A DNA stretch of 64,000 nt from Annona cherimola (taxonomy: Eukaryota > Streptophyta > Magnoliopsida > Magnoliales > Annonaceae), in contig CM059972.1 of NCBI GenBank assembly GCA_030490835.1, positions 19,941,764 through 20,005,763 on the forward strand. Direction: 5' to 3'. The notes under the pieces are model-generated. The model ran no database searches. It saw nothing but the letters and a program-made list of their open reading frames with translations, and was not told where the DNA came from. This document shows positions 34,801 to 47,331 of the stretch, piece after piece (positions within the stretch are counted from its first letter, which is position 1; each line of letters starts with the position of its first letter). Made by a program: the position numbers and the translations under genes.

Positions 34801-37800
34801 TTCTCTTTAGTGAGAAGTTATTATGTCATTGGCTTAGATGACCTTGTCATGGGAATATTCTTTGCTACATCGACTGAACCCTTCCCTTCTCAACTAAATG
34901 AGTTTTTGCTTCCATGATTCTATCACATGATCATTAATTGCATAAAATCATGATATATGTATGCATTTGCACGTAAATGGTCAGTGGCACTGCTTTCAAA
35001 CAAAACAAATGTATTTTACCTCTAGTTTTGAAGGCTGTGATTTCTGTTACTAAGTGAAAGTTTCTGATGTTGTTTGCTACATTTCCCTTGATAGGCATTC
35101 CTAGGACTAATTCAATAGGAAAAGTTTTTGATGCTGGATCTAATGTCAGTGATAGTATCCCAAATACTGAGGAGGTAATTCGCAGAGGTGACTATGCTGT
35201 TATAAGAAGCCTGACCCGGGTGTTGGAGGTATCTGATTTATTTTGTTTTATTTTCTGAATTTGTGTTTATTCATTTCCATGTACTCGGATGTTTTATTCA
35301 CCAGTTCCATGCTTGCAGGGTGGAGTAGAGGGAAAAAGGCAAGTGGATAAAGTTATTGATAAGTGTGCTTCAATGCAGGTATTTATGAGATAGTCACTGG
35401 AAATTTCTGTCTTTTTTTATTTTCTATATAACACATGGATGTCGGCTTTAAGTCTGATGGAATATTTTGTTTCGCTGGACTTTTGAAATTCCTCTGTTTG
35501 AAACTATTTGTTTTGGATTTTAACAGAACCTGCGAGAAGCTATTGCTACGTATCGCAATAGCATTCTGCGTCAACCAGACGAGATGAAGAGAGAGGCATC
35601 ACTTTCCTTTTTTGTTGAATACTTGGAACGCTACTATTTCCTCATTTGTTTTGCCGTATATATCCATACAGAGAGAGCTGCTCTCCGCAACAATTCATCT
35701 TATCAAAGCTGTTTTGCTGACTGGATGAAAGCAAGGCCCGAACTTTATAGCATACTTCGAAGGTATCCTTTCTCATTTTCATAAAGTTCCTTAAATTCTC
35801 TAATGTGAATTCTTCTATAATCAGCTTTACCCTTTCTATAAATTTGATTAATTGTTTATTGCCCAGTATCTCAAATTTGGTAGTATTTCCTGTTGTCTTT
35901 TATATAAAATCCGAACTCTCTTGAAACATTTAAAAATAACTAAGGGTATGTTTGGCATTCTCATAAACCTGTCAATTTAAAAATTTTCAATATAGAACTA
36001 TTTACCCTCCCCAACTACCCTATTTTTCTAATCATTTTTTACATTTTCCTATTCAGTTACTCTACTTTTCAATCATTTCTTCACACCTACTTACGCAACT
36101 ACCTATCTATTTTAACTTTATTCTTTTTACTCATCATCATTACTCCTATCATATCACATTACTTCTCTCATTTCAAAATAACCCCTTGTCTTTATAGAAC
36201 AAAAAGCCCTTGGTTGATTCCTATGCAATCTTAGTTCTAGTGGTATGTACAATGAAAAACCCTAAAAATAATCTAAAAACTGTCTAATCAAATACTAAAT
36301 ACGTCAAATTCTCAAAATAACAGTTTTATCCCAAACTAAATATTCCTTAAAAAAATAGTTAACCCTAAAGAAGACCTAGTCTTGATTCAGTGCACCCGGA
36401 TGCAAACCTCATTTTTTAATTTTTTTTGAAAATTTTAAAAGAAAACTATTAATCTATGTGTATTTAACTTATTTATTAAGTTATATATATTTATTTTTAA
36501 AAAGAGAGGGTTTTAGTCATTTTTAAATTATTCAAATGCCCCAATTTTCAAAAATAAAAAATATATGTACATATCTTCAAAAATTATAAAACTTGATTTG
36601 TAGATTAAATACACCTATATTAACAGTTTTATAAAAAAAAATTTCAAAAGAAATTAAAAAAGAGTTTTGCGCCCAGGTGTGCTGAAGTTTCAATGCACCT
36701 AATTGGATGAAGATCAGACTCAAGAAAACCTAATACATTTTAAATATGTTTCCATCACATCATCCATGTATATGCTTTGTTTTTCTAAGATTAATGAGGA
36801 TGAAACCATTTTTTCTATGGATTCTATGCTTTTTTATTCTTATTCATGATGTTGATTGTGTCATCTTCTGTACAATTATTTATCAAGCTTAAGATGTGTT
36901 GTCGTCATCTTCATTGTGTGCTATAACCATTTCTCACTTAAGGGATGTTAGTTGTGTGAGTTGTAGTTCACCATTCCTGTTAGGGACCTGATACACTGCA
37001 CCCGGGGGCTTAAACTCATTTTTAAATTTTTTTTATAAAACCGTTAATCTAAGTGTATTTAACATGTGTATTAATTTTTACCATGTTTGGAGTATTTTAG
37101 ATATTTATTTTTTATTTTTGAAAATTAGTGGCATTTTAGTAATTTTAAATTACCTAAAATGCAACTGATTTTCAAAAATAAAAAATAAAAATCTAAAATA
37201 CTCCAAAAATTGAAAAAATTGATACACATGTTAAATACACTTAGATTAATAGTTGTATAAAAAAAATTAATTAATTTTTTTTTTAAAAATGGGTTAAATG
37301 CACCCGGATGCACTGAGGCTAAGTGCACCCAGGTGCATTTAGCCTCATCCCTTCATGTTAAGCTCTCTTTTTACGTTCAGTAGATTCATGTATTTTCATA
37401 CTTTCTTGATGATCTGTAACCGTGTTCTTTGAGCTGCTATTTTTACTCCTGTAGCCTTCTGCTTGGTTACTCCTAACCAAGGTTCCACCTTGCAATTTCA
37501 GTCCTTTCTTTTGATAATTAAAATCCTCATTTACTATCAAACAGTCAAATGTTTTTGGCAAAAGAAATGATTCTGTAATGCGTTTCAGCCTTTTTGGTAG
37601 TTGTATGCACTTCCAGATTCTGTATTACTATCATGCATGCATGTTTTGGTTTGCATCATTTTTCAACATGCTGCTAATGAGCATTTGCAATCCAATCACG
37701 GGGTTTGCCATCAATCACTATCTTATTTCCTTGGTTAAATGCAAATATCAATTGTCTGGTACTTCCATGCCGAGAGGCCTGAGACACATCTATTTTCTAT

Positions 37801-40800
37801 GAGTTTTTGAACGTGTACTTTCACCTAGTTGGATTTTTGTGATGATGAACCGAAAAACACACTATGTAAAGGGTGGCTGGGAAGGTATTTGCTGATGTTG
37901 ACTTTTTTTTTTTTGGCTGGTCTTGGGGTTTTGGTATTTTTCTAATTAGTATATCAGCTAGCTAAATCTTCTGCTCTGACATTCATTCAATAGTCTGTAC
38001 TATTTTCTTTTGACAGCTTTCAATATCAAACTATCCTGGATCTTTATGTTTTTATTTCTCTTACTATGATGGGTAATTCTATCTTCTTGATTCTGCAGGC
38101 TGTTGAGAAGGGATCCCATGGGTGCACTTGGTTATGCAAAACCTTCATTGATGAAAGTTGCAGAATCTGCTGATGGGCGTCCTTGTGAGATGGGTGTAGT
38201 TGCTGCCATGAGGAATGGAGAAGTTCTAGGGAGTCAAACTGTTCTGAAAAGTGACCACTGCCCAGGTTGCCAAAGTTCTTTTTTGCCTGAGAGAGTGGAA
38301 GGGGCACCTAATTTCAGAGAAGTACCTGGGTTTCCGGTTTATGGTGTTGCTAACCCAACTGTTGATGGTATTAGAGCTGTTATCCGAAAGGTAGGCAGCA
38401 CTGAAGGGGGACTTCCAGTCTTTTGGCACAATATGAGAGAAGAACCTGTCATCTATATCAATGGGAAACCATTTGTGCTTCGTGAGGTGGAAAGACCATA
38501 CAAAAATATGCTGGAATACACAGTAAGTGTACTTGTCTGATAATCTTGTCTATGGATTTGCTATTTTTTAAACCCTCATTTTTTTAAAAAAATGTTATTC
38601 ATTTTTCTCTAGACTCATAATTCTTCTGCATTTCTCTGATAATCTTGTCTATGGACTTGCTATTTTTTAAACCCTCATTTTTAAAAAAAACTGTTATTCA
38701 TTTTTCTCTAGACTCATAATTCTTCTGCATTTCTCTGATAATCTTGTCTATGGACTTGGGGCTAAACAATGAAGACTGCATATTCAATGGTTCCTTCACA
38801 AAATGATTCACAATTTCCCATAGGGGCCTTCTTCATTAAGATTTCTTTTGTCTGCTACTTCCTGCCTTTGATCATGGAAAGATGATCATGTACATTTGGC
38901 ACTTCAGGGAATAGATCGTGAGAGGGTCGAAGGAATGGAGGCTCGCTTAAAAGAGGACATTCTACGGGAGGCTGAGCACTATGGAGGTGCCATAATGGTT
39001 ATTCATGAAACAGACGATGGTCAAATATTTGATGCTTGGGAACATGTTAGTTGCAATTCAATTCAGACCCCTTTGGAGGTCTTTAGATATTTAGAGGCTG
39101 AAGGTCTTCCAATAAAATATGCACGTGTTCCAATTACTGATGGAAAAGCTCCCAAAAGTTCTGACTTCGATACAGTGGCTAGTAATATTGCCTCTGCCTC
39201 CAAAGACACAGCCTTTGTTTTCAATTGCCAGGTGAAATGTCCATAACCTGTAGTCAAACTGGCTTCAATAAAAAAAAAAATTATAAATCTGCGCTTTCTT
39301 TGTTTAGCATTTTCAGAAACTAATATAGGATGTTGTTTTGTGTGTTTGTGCATGTATTTTCATTTTTCAACAGATGGGCCGTGGGAGAACGACTACGGGA
39401 ACTGTGATTGCTTGCCTTGTAAAACTTAGGCTTGATTATGGAAGACCTCTTAAAATGCACCTTGTACCAGTGCCCTGTGAAGAGGTGGACAGTGATTCTT
39501 CAAGCGGTGAAGAAACTGGGATTGAAAATGATGTACCCATACCAACTCTAACAAAAACCGGAACTATAAAGGATCAGAATCTTACTTTTGGGATCAAGGA
39601 CATCCTTCTTTTAAGGAGAATAACACGATTATTTGATAATGGGGCTGAATGTCGGGAGGCCTTGGATGCGGTTATTGATAGGTGTTCAGCCATGCAGAAT
39701 ATACGTCAAGCAGTTCTTCATTACAGGAAGGTATTTAATCAACAACATATGGAACCCAGGGTGAGGAGGGTTGCACTGAATCGTGGTGCTGAGTATTTGG
39801 AGCGTTACTTCCTCTTGATTGCTTTTGCAGCATATCTTGGAAGTAAAGCATTTGATGGTTTCTGTGGAGGAGGAGACTGCAGGATTATGTTTAAAACCTG
39901 GTTGAGTCAGAGGCCAGAAGTGCAAGCAATGAAATGGAGTATAAGGTTACGGCCAGGGCGGTTCTTCACTGTTCCTGTAATAATTCTTCTCAATTACTAT
40001 CAAGCCCAGAGAATTTTATCTTGCTTCTTTACCCTTGGATATCACTTGTAGCTATTTGGTTTAGATGATGACGTGTGACTAGTTTTTTGTGCAGGAGGAG
40101 CTGAGAGCACCAAATGAATCTGCACATGGAGATGCAGTAATGGATGCTTTAGTCAAGGCACGTAATGGTTCTGTGTTGGGAAAAGGCTGCATCCTTAAAA
40201 TGTATTTCTTTCCTGGTCAGAGAACTTCAAGCCATATACAAATCCATGGGGCACCACATGTCTACAAGGTAATGTCAGCAGCATAGGTAGAAATGCTAAA
40301 GACTTAGTTTTTTCAGTTGGGAAAGGTTATTTCTATGAAGCGTGTTCTATTTTATAATCTCGATGATATCTTTTTAGGATTATAATCCTGTTAGCCCGGG
40401 CTAATAGGGACTCCTGTAAGCCGGGGATGTGGTTATTTTTCATTTTATTTTTACTTTTTTCAAGAAAATTTGTGCCCAAGTGTATTTAGTTCACATACCT
40501 AATTTTACAAAATTTGGATGTGTATTTTTATGAATCTTTAAAAAATTAAAATAATTATTAGGAAATAAAATTTATAAAATTGTCTGGATTATTAAATAAA
40601 ATTAAAAATAATTTAAAATGAAAAATGACAGACCAATGCAGAAAAACACACAATCAAGAAATTGTGGCAGGATCTGAAGTTGTAAAAGTTGTTCTTAACT
40701 AAAATCTTACCTTTTACAACTTTTCCCCAAAATTTGTTCTGTGCTAGATCTCTGATTGCACTCACACTAACTTGTCTTTCTTTTGATTAACACCTTCATG

Positions 40801-43800
40801 TTGGTCGAAATTTCTTCCCCTATTCCCAATTCAGCTGTATTTGTGAAGACATTTTTTTAGGGACTTTAATCCCTGTATTCACAACCTGCAAAGTCAGGTT
40901 GTTCTCCCCAAATATTAAGCTTTCTTGCCAAATCCTTGTTTTTGTCTGGTTTTTCTTAATGGGAAGGTGCTGGAAATTGGCCAGCAGTGTTTCTGGAAAT
41001 CTTGAAAAATGAAGTGGAAATGCGGCCTTTTGAAACATAACAGAGGTGGCTGTTTGTCCATCAACCTGATTCGCTCGATAGAGGTCTATATTGGCTGATA
41101 CATTGAATAATAGAAATCCTAGCCTGAAATAGGGCTATATTGTGTATAGGTGTGGCGTCCGATACAGATCTGATATGGCTGTATTGGATTTGTATCAGCG
41201 AATATTCGAAACATTGCTCATAACTATGACTTCTTACAAAAATTGTAGTTACGCCTATGAGACAAAAGTTATTGTAACATGCCTTTGGATATTTAAAAAT
41301 ATTTGCAACTATGCCAATAGCAAGTGTGAAGCTCTTCGTTTTCATAAACCATGATACTTTTGATTGGGGCGCAACTTGGTCCAAGTTCAACCTATACCTG
41401 AAATTTTACCGTGCTGAACTCAGCTTTTCTTTCTTTTTATTTTTTTTGTTTTTTTAAATTTTAAACCCAAACCTGAAGGACCCTAGGTTCAACCCAAGCT
41501 CGAATTTAAATAGGCTGGTCTCGAGCTGAGGTTAACCCGAACCTGATTTGTATATTATATTAAATTATTTCTGTACAAATAAAATATCATACATTCACAT
41601 CCCCAAAAAAAAAAAAAGATATATTATCATATATGCACATCGCTCAAAAAAATATTTATATATTATGTATTATGGGCATGTTTGGCTACACAATTTCTCA
41701 AACTAGAACTTTTTAATCTAAAATTTTTTACGCTCCACAACTACCCTATTTTTTAATTATTTGTTCACATATTTTTGTACAACTACCTTACTTTTCAATT
41801 ATTTTTACACAATTATTTGTATAACTAATTTATCTATTTTAGCTTTATTCTCCTTACTTACCTCTATCACATTATATCATTTTCCCCTATTTTAAAAACT
41901 TTGACACTATAAAATTTTCATTTAAAAGTTTATCACTTCCCAAACACACTTTGTATTAATATATTTCTATATCTTTTGATATCATATATCGACATCCCTA
42001 AATTTTTTTTTATATATTATACTAATACATTTCTATACATATAAAATATCATGTATTTATATCCCTCAAGAAAAAGCCATTCAAGTATAGGAACATTTAT
42101 GCTTCAAAAAAAAAAGTTAATAGTCTCAATAATACAAAGAAATTAGTTAAGATTGTTTATTAAAAGATTATCCTAAATGACCATTTCTAATGTCTGGGAA
42201 CAAATTTGACAATCTTCGCATGGAATGGATGAGTGGCAAGAAAAGGGCGGACATAGACAACACGAAATAGATATAAGACGTGGCAAGGTATTTGTATGGT
42301 CTTGCCACGCGCAATGTTGAATTTCTTTCAGAGGCTTTGTTATATTTATATTGGATTCATTAACCCATTTAAGTACTCTTTGAATTTTCTTACTTTAAGA
42401 TGAAAAATGATCACTTTAGATTTCTTTTTTTTTGTGATATTTGAAGTTAGATAAGTAATAAACATTTGTGATTAAGAGAATGTCAATCCAAGTTTTAACC
42501 TGAAACTCAACTTGAGCCTGAATTCTACAAATAGAGTTAGAGTTTAGGTTTTAGAAAGAGAGTTGGGGTTGGGGTTAGGGTTGAGGTTTTTGAAATAGGG
42601 TTAAGGTTAAGGTGAATGACGGTTTCATGAGCCTGAGTTGCACCCCCTACTTTTGGTAAATTCAAGTCATTCATTATGTTTATTAATGTCTATTAGTTAA
42701 GATACTAAAAAGCATCTTGATTTGATACCTTGGTGGTATAACCAATTTTAAGGCAAATCTCATTAGTTAATATTTATTAAAGCCCAACAAGGTGTTCAAG
42801 CAAGGTGATTTTTGGTATTTTAAGTAAATAAACATTAGTGAACATAATGGGTGACTTAGGTTAATCGAAAGTATCATGATTTGCAAAAACTAAGAAGTTA
42901 ACACTTGTCATAAGTATAACTTTTATATTTGAAAATATACAGGCATTTGATATCATGCACCCCAGTGCACCAAATAACATCCCAAATATACATAGGTATG
43001 TTTGCAATAAGTTTTGCATCATAGGCATAAATGCAATTTGTGTTGAATGTCATAGGCATGAGTGCAAATGGCTCTAAATGAAACAGTTGAATTGAATTTG
43101 ATTTGATCATCAAGATAGGCCCAAAATAAGGCATTCCTGAACTCTCTTAAGTGGAATGGGTTCTAGTAAATCAGAACCCTAATTTATATGTTGATCTTTG
43201 TTATATTTGCCATGGAGAGAATCTGTCCCACATATCTGCATGAAATAGCCAACATAATGGGTCTATCTAGGGCTGAGAGATGGTGATTGATTCAGCTTTG
43301 CTTCTATCTTTTCACGGAATGAAATGAATGAAGGTTTTGAATTCAAGTCTCCCCATGTTATTTGATTTTATCAGCCATTATCCTGATTTTCATTATTTCA
43401 GGTCAATGGGTACCCTGTGTATAGCATGGCAACTCCAACAATACATGGTGCTAAAGAAATGCTTGCATATTTAGGTGCCTATTCTACCGCAGGTGGTAGT
43501 TTTGCCCAGAAGGTGATTTTGACAGATCTCAGAGAGGAAGCCGTAGTTTACATCAATGGAACACCATTTGTCCTGAGAGAACTCGATCAACCTGTTGATA
43601 CACTCAAGCATGTGGGAATCACCGGCCCAGTGGTAGGAATTAATACCAAAACTATATTTTTTTCAGGAATAAATCAAGTGAATTATTTTTGTTTACATGT
43701 ACCTAGTTGGCCGTAGTGCAGGTGGAACACATGGAAGCTCGTATGAAGGAAGATATAATAGCAGAGGTAACACAATCTGGTGGGCGGATGCTTTTGCACC

Positions 43801-46361
43801 GTGAAGAACTTAATCCAGTTTCGAAACAGACATGTGTAGTGGGTTATTGGGAGAACATCTCATTGGATGATGTGAAGACTCCTGCAGAAGTATATGCCTC
43901 TTTTAAAGATGAAGGCTACAACATTGAATACAGGAGGATACCGTTAACCCGAGAAAGAGAAGCATTAGCAACAGATATTGATGCTATTCAATCATGTCGG
44001 GACGAGTATGTACAACTCATCTATTTCATTCTATGATGTCTTTAACTTCAACCAAGATATATCTTTTTGTTAATTTCAGCTGATGTGAACTGCTTCTAAG
44101 TACCCTTTCTGCTATTCAGGTCTGCAGGTTGTTATCTTTTTGTCTCTCACACTGGTTGTGGGGGAGCAGCTTATGCTATGGCTATTATTTGCCTTTGTAT
44201 TAGTGCAGACGAGCAGTTTGCATCAGAGAAGTCAGATTTACCCGTCACAACAAATTGTTTATCTTCAATGCCTAAAGAGCACACACTTTCTTGCCTTTCT
44301 GAGGAAGAAGCCTTAAAACAGGGTGATTATCGAGATATATTAAGCCTTACAAGAGTTCTCATGTATGGTCCCCAGAGCAAGGAAGAGGTCGATGCCATCA
44401 TTGAGAGGTAGAGAAGTTCTTCTATAATAATGTAAAATGTATATGTATGGGTATTCATACTTTGCTGCTAATCTTGATTCCAATTCCTTTTGAACTAATT
44501 CTACTTATGTTAAAAAGGTGTGCTGGTGCTGGCCATTTGCGGGATGATGTTTTTCACTATAGAAAGGACCTGGAGAATTGCCATGGCTGCGATGAAGAGA
44601 AAAGGTCACATCTTGAGGACATGGGCAAAAAAGCCCTAAGGTTAGTTAAATTTCCTGGTCTTTTCTCCCTATTTGTTGATCAGTCTTTTACTTTTAGACG
44701 AGGATTTCATCATTGGTAGCTTTTTGCATAAATTCAAAGTTCCGAGGGAATATGAGTACCTCAGAGCATAAAACTAGGTTGCATGAAAGTCTTGCAAGAC
44801 CTTAATTAATTTTACTTTAAACTCTTTTTTCCCCAAATCTAAACCATTTCCTTTGTTCAATACCACTTGTTTTATCATGTTACCAAAAATTACTTTGATT
44901 AGAAACTTACAGTTGTAGAAATTTAGGGTGTGTTTGGAAATGGATAAAACTTTTCATCAAAAGTTTGGAGAGCAAAACTTGTCAAATGATGTGATATGAT
45001 AGAAGAGTAAAGAGGATAAAGTTAAAATAGATAGGTTAGTTATATAGATAATTGTGTAGAAATGATTGAAAAGTAGGGTAGTTGTATAGGAAAATGTAAA
45101 AAAATAATTAAAAAATATAGTAGTTATGTAGAGTGAAAAGTATTAGATTGAAAAATTTTAACTTGACATTTTTTACCCATTGCCAAACACACCCTTAGCA
45201 TCTTTCAAGAGTGAATATATGACTAAATTTTTTTCAAAATATATATCTATATATGTTGTACATAAGTTTTCAGCACGTGATTTTTAGAATACAAATAAAT
45301 AGACATCGATAAACATTATAAGTGGTTTGGATTTGAAAAAATTTGAAATAAAAAAAGGAATTACATGGAAACTTCCATGCAACCAGTTGTACTGAATCAC
45401 TCCCCATCTCCAAGAATAGAAAGTATATAGGTGTCTGGTAAAATGTAAAAAAAAAAAAATGCCAGAAATTAATATGACATTTACTTACCGCTGTCTATCC
45501 ATCCCCATACTTATCATCATTCCTCCTTGTATGTTGTCTTTATTTGCTTTATGACTGGCACCTTCTGTACAGTCTCTACAATGCTAATATCATCTGTACT
45601 TCCAAAGAGACTCCAGTTCATTTAAGTTATGAATCTTAAATCTTGTAAATGAAATTGTTTTTGGTTCTCTGACTGAAATCTTGTATAATAAATATGAGTT
45701 ATTTGCACTTACCTTTACTAGTAATTGATGGTTGGTCATGCTTGTGGCCCGTGTCGTATCTTAAGTCTTTTACTGCAAATGCTTTCAATAGTTTCTGGCA
45801 GATGCAGATACCAGTGATTTCTTTAGCGTTCATGTTAAGGCCCATAAAAATCTTAGTACAGGCCTTTCATATGATAGGTGATCCTTTGCTCCATCCTGTT
45901 GACACTGCCTCCAGCTCCAGAATTCCCTGACATCTCTGTAATTCTTCTGGTGTCATTTCTTTTGGACGAGAGATGATTACAAAATGTCCCTGTGAGTGAC
46001 TACATGGTCTCAATTTCATGTTATTTAAAGTGCATCGTATCGATGATGCATTCTATGCTGTCACTCATTACAACATTACATAGTTGTCCAAATGATAGGG
46101 TATTTGCCAGTGGAGGCAAGTAAAGCTATTCTTTCTATGGATATTTGATGATCCTTTTTGTTACTTTGCCTAACCTTCTTGGTAGTTGATATGAACTGGT
46201 CCTGATTTTCCAAGTATGATGCTTGCAGGCGATATATTTTTCTAATCACATTCAGGTCCTACCTGTACTCCACGTCTTCCAGTGAAAAGGGATTTTCTGC
46301 TTGGATGGATGCCAGACCCGAACTCGGTCACCTATGCGATAATCTGAGATTCGACAAATAA
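28868..46361 (+). CDS. PALD1: Paladin-like protein, three phosphatase-like repeats
   Basis: Nineteen exons join in frame: 28868-29023, 29510-29641, 29800-29871, 31892-31962, 32094-32193, 32294-32392, 33795-33921, 35095-35228, 35319-35378, 35527-35762, 38099-38522, 38908-39231, 39374-39976, 40095-40268, 43402-43632, 43722-44005, 44120-44407, 44518-44640, 46229-46361. All introns are GT-AG. The 1256-residue product matches plant paladins in length. Three repeats each contain a GSVLGK/LKSDHFPGCQ-like start, an REE(P/A)VVYINGxPFVLRE block and an MEARLKEDI helix. Repeats 1 and 2 carry NCQMGRGR (CX5R; C227-R233 and C644-R650). In repeat 3 the aligned residues are Ser1085 and Gly1091. An acidic Ser/Glu linker (DSDSSSGEE) follows site 2. 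Animal paladin is a phosphoinositide phosphatase. That activity in plants is inference. I chose the first ATG because conserved sequence starts soon after it. Confidence 0.93.
29699..29750. repeat. Poly-T micro-insertion with 16-bp duplication
   Basis: TTTCTGCCGAACTTTT (29699-29714) recurs at 29735-29750 around a T-run plus GACAG, in intron 2 of the paladin-like gene. Confidence 0.75.
29872..31891 (+). other. Intron 3 of the paladin-like gene
   Basis: 2 kb, with no second gene inside. It carries a diverged direct duplication: GTTTATAAGTGGG, then a CATAATCCA block and an ACTTTTCTGGGTTT block, at about 31100-31215 and again at about 31421-31557. Confidence 0.6.
35944..36184. mobile_element. 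Tourist-like MITE in intron 10
   Basis: Starts GGGTATGTTTGGC after TAA and has the family interior (AACTACCCTATTTTTCTAAT, TTTATTCTTTTTACTC). The right end is eroded. Confidence 0.65.
36388..36684. repeat. Fold-back MITE in intron 10, copy 1
   Basis: Left end CAGTGCACCCGGATGCAAAC pairs with the reverse of the right end, CAGCACACCTGGGCGCAAAA. AT-rich palindromic interior similar to 20392-20779. No clear target duplication. Confidence 0.65.
36994..37336. repeat. Fold-back MITE in intron 10, copy 2
   Basis: CACTGCACCCGGGGGC at the left. TGCACCCGG and TGCACCCAGGTGCA at the right. The interior TTAGTGGCATTTTAGTAATT and its complement closely match 20392-20779, so the two are the same family. Confidence 0.7.
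38536..38758 (+). repeat. 99-bp tandem repeat in intron 11
   Basis: Two full, nearly identical 99-bp units (38536-38634, 38635-38733) and a 25-bp start of a third. Each begins TCTGATAATCTTGTCTATGG. They begin 14 bases after the exon 11 donor. Confidence 0.92.
41363..42647. mobile_element. Non-autonomous hAT element in intron 14
   Basis: The 8-bp duplication TACTTTTG is perfect (41355-41362 and 42648-42655). Inverted ends: GGGGCGCAACTTGG at the left, and GGGGGTGCAACTCAGG on the complementary strand at the right. Subterminal AACCTGA/CCAAGTT repeats at both ends are typical of hAT elements. No transposase frame. A Tourist-like MITE (41674-41950) is nested inside. Confidence 0.82.
41674..41950. 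mobile_element. Tourist-like MITE nested in the hAT element
   Basis: GGGCATGTTTGGC at the left and CCAAACACACTTTG at the right, with family interior (CAACTACCCTATTTTTTAAT). Inserted after the hAT element. Confidence 0.72.
44641..46228 (+). other. Intron 18 of the paladin-like gene
   Basis: 1.6 kb with one MITE near its 5' side. No coding exon recognised. Confidence 0.65.
44926..45194. mobile_element. Tourist-like MITE in intron 18, best-preserved copy
   Basis: Ends GGGTGTGTTTGG and CCAAACACACCC are perfect 12-bp inverted repeats, flanked by TTA on both sides (44923-44925, 45195-45197). Length 269 bp. This copy defines the family: TTA/TAA target, PIF/Harbinger type, no coding. Confidence 0.92.
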
Positions 46362-46898
46362 TGGCATGAATCATTTCAACTGGTTTTCTGGTGATTGCTG
46401 AGTTGGGGATCATGGCAATATAATGCCGGGAGTAGGGGGTTGTGTAAGGATACTAGACTGTAAAATGCTGCCCTCGAGATTATTGTAGGAATAACAAGGA
46501 TCAGCCCCCCAGTGTATACTTTTTCGTGTACAGCAAGGGACGGGACGTGTGTATTCTGCTAATCTGCTCATATTTTGGAGGCGTATTTTTCTCTCTGAAG
46601 TTCCATATTTCTACGAGAGCGTAGAAGAATTTTCATAATCATAATGTAGGATATGTTTTGTGAAGCTTGATGGCGCATCTTATGGGCTTTGGGAAATCTA
46701 TTTATTTGTTTGTTTTTTTATGGGAAACGACCCTAGCCAGGTTGCTGGAGGCTGCTGAAATCCCACTTTGTTGTATTATTTAACTTAATTTGTTTTACCA
46801 TATTCTCAAAATCATCCCGATCATGGTCTTGAATAGGCCCTATTTACTTAAAAATGTACATATCCGTGTGTAATTAAAAAAAATGTGTAAATTCATCT
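46362..46898. other. 3' flank of the paladin-like gene
   Basis: Probable 3' UTR and downstream DNA. I see no unambiguous polyadenylation signal. Confidence 0.4.
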
Positions 46899-47331
46899 AT
46901 TAATGTAGGGGTATGATTATATACATGATGTATTTTAGGTTAAAATACAACATTCATTTATTTTTGCAATTAGTTAAATTTTTTTTCGATTTTTTCTTTG
47001 CAAACATGCTTACTAAGTCTATTCAATCTATACACAAAGTTATGCTATTTTACAATATTTTTACATATTTATTTTTGATTTTTTAAAAATCAAGTTTTTT
47101 TTAGGGGCGCAAAATGATTTAAATGCTCTTAAACTTGATGATTTTTAAAAAATCAAAAATAAATATGCGAAAGTATTGTAAAATAGAAAAACTTTGTATA
47201 CATATTAAATAAACTTTGAAAAACATGTTTATGAAGAAAAAATCAAAAAAATATATCTAATTGTAAAAATCAATTAATTTTGTATTTTAGCTTAAATACA
47301 TTATGATTTGTATAATCACGCTCCATTAAGG
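46899..47331. repeat. Fold-back element
   Basis: The left arm (ATGATTATATACATGATGTA) pairs imperfectly with the reverse of the right arm, and an inner TATTTTTGATTTTTTAAAAA arm has a near-perfect complement. Total about 430 bp, non-coding. Ends are approximate. Confidence 0.55.

Larger units (their letters stand above)
35763..38098 (+). other. Intron 10 of the paladin-like gene
   Basis: 2.3 kb, holding a diverged Tourist-like MITE and two fold-back MITEs (annotated separately). No coding exon is hidden in it that I can see. Confidence 0.7.
40269..43401 (+). other. Intron 14 of the paladin-like gene
   Basis: 3.1 kb, the longest intron. It contains a complete hAT insertion (41363-42647) with a MITE nested in it. 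No hidden exon seen. Confidence 0.75.

Noticed and set aside
42560..42612. GGGTTAGGGTT-like sequence resembling telomere repeats
   Set aside because: Only a few degenerate units, and they fall in the subterminal repeat zone of the hAT element.
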